A stretch of 64,000 bases of DNA, taken from the NCBI GenBank assembly GCA_910576385.1, contig CAJTIR010000007.1:1-64000 (forward strand), read 5' to 3'. The notes beneath the pieces were generated by a model, which saw nothing but the letters and a program-made list of their open reading frames with translations, was not told the origin of the DNA and searched no databases. A program made the position numbers and the translations under genes. This DNA is from Lachnospiraceae bacterium (lineage in GTDB: Bacteria; Bacillota; Clostridia; Lachnospirales; Lachnospiraceae). Below, piece by piece: positions 63,447 through 64,000 of the stretch (its first letter is position 1; every line of letters starts with the position of its first letter).

Positions 63447-64000
63447 ATGCAGGGAAAGATTGTAAAAGGGATTGCCGGTTTTTACTATGTGCATGTTTCT
63501 GAGGCCGGAATCTTTGAATGTAAGGCAAAGGGAAAATTTAGAAAAGAAAAGATCAAACCGCTGGTGGGGGATAATGTGGAGCTGGAAGTGGTGAATCTGG
63601 AGAAAAAAACCGGAAACATTACAGAAATCCTTGCCAGAAAAAATGCATTGCTGCGTCCGGCAGTAGCTAATATTGACCAGGCGCTGGTAATTTTTGCGGT
63701 GGATAAGCCAAAACCGAATTTTAATCTGCTGGATCGATTTCTGATTATGATGGAACATCAGCAGGTGGAAACAATTATTTGTTTTAATAAGCAGGATTTG
63801 GCTCAATCCGAGGAGCTTCAAAACCTGCAGGCAGTATATGAGGCCTGCGGGTATCAGATTTTGTTTGCCAGCGCCGCAGAAGAAAAAGGACTTGACGAGA
63901 TTCGCAAGGTATTAGAACATAAGACTACAACTGTGGCTGGACCTTCCGGCGTGGGAAAATCTTCCTTGATCAATCTACTCTCTCCAGAAGCAGAGATGGA
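63447..64000 (+). CDS. rsgA: Ribosome small-subunit GTPase RsgA, 3' end cut by window
   Basis: The first 184 residues are present. An OB-fold domain (about 1-70, with LVGDNVELEVVN) is followed by the circularly permuted GTPase order: G4 NKQD before G1 GPSGVGKSSLINLL. It helps mature the 30S subunit. It follows prkC by 13 bases with an AAGGAAATTAGGAAT site, completing the conserved block. Confidence 0.95.
   Translation, partial: MQGKIVKGIAGFYYVHVSEAGIFECKAKGKFRKEKIKPLVGDNVELEVVNLEKKTGNITEILARKNALLRPAVANIDQALVIFAVDKPKPNFNLLDRFLIMMEHQQVETIICFNKQDLAQSEELQNLQAVYEACGYQILFASAAEEKGLDEIRKVLEHKTTTVAGPSGVGKSSLINLLSPEAEM

Overview
This 64 kb window is a piece of a low-to-mid GC, spore-forming Gram-positive chromosome, most likely a gut Lachnospiraceae (Clostridia). 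The support is spoVAD/spoVAE, LL-diaminopimelate aminotransferase, a meso-DAP-type MurE, an Ile T-box leader, a clostridial-type glutamine synthetase with an ANTAR partner, and the order murE-priA-def-fmt-yugP-like-rsmB-rlmN-prpC-prkC-rsgA. The family assignment is an inference from gene content; no 16S or tRNA gene was seen.

Layout. 1-8.1 kb: a xylo-oligosaccharide locus (two sugar ABC permeases, a YesM/YesN-type two-component system, an intracellular GH43 beta-xylosidase, an unassigned lipoprotein). 8.1-13.7 kb: a MATE exporter behind a consensus promoter and a terminator-like leader, a membrane-anchored polysaccharide deacetylase, spoVAD-spoVAE, and an Asn/Thr-rich lipoprotein. 13.8-21 kb: core metabolism (guaB on the minus strand, a eukaryotic-type hisA, glnA with an ANTAR regulator, dapF, dapL) with two copies of an interspersed palindromic element. 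21-31 kb: two very large secreted multimodular proteins. The first joins a GH30 endo-galactanase-like and a GH43 exo-galactanase-like catalytic domain, suggesting attack on type II arabinogalactan; the second has a beta-helix. A SurA/PrsA-like lipoprotein follows. 31-36.7 kb: a LuxR-type two-component system divergent from a three-gene ABC exporter, closely matching the linearmycin-resistance (Lnr/Yfi) arrangement.

36.7-42.4 kb: typA on the minus strand, an ECF sigma factor with an RsgI-like anti-sigma factor carrying a His-rich tail, a convergent His-rich exported mini-protein, an unknown anchored protein and a Gln/Tyr-rich DUF4190 membrane protein. 42-51.9 kb: a T-box leader driving a type 2 IleRS, glycogen phosphorylase, tandem 46-bp repeats, a DMT transporter, a compact type II restriction-modification pair (BglII/BstYI-like nuclease and MT-A70 methylase) and a TPR lipoprotein. 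52-64 kb: the conserved murE-to-rsgA block for cell wall, replication restart, translation start, rRNA modification and PASTA-kinase signalling. The window cuts rsgA.

The most interesting candidates are the sigma/anti-sigma/His-rich cluster, the dual-catalytic galactanase with its recently duplicated C-terminal module, the Lnr-like divergent locus with a clear operator-like inverted repeat, the palindromic repeat families, and the R-M pair. I did not find a system that I can call wholly undescribed.
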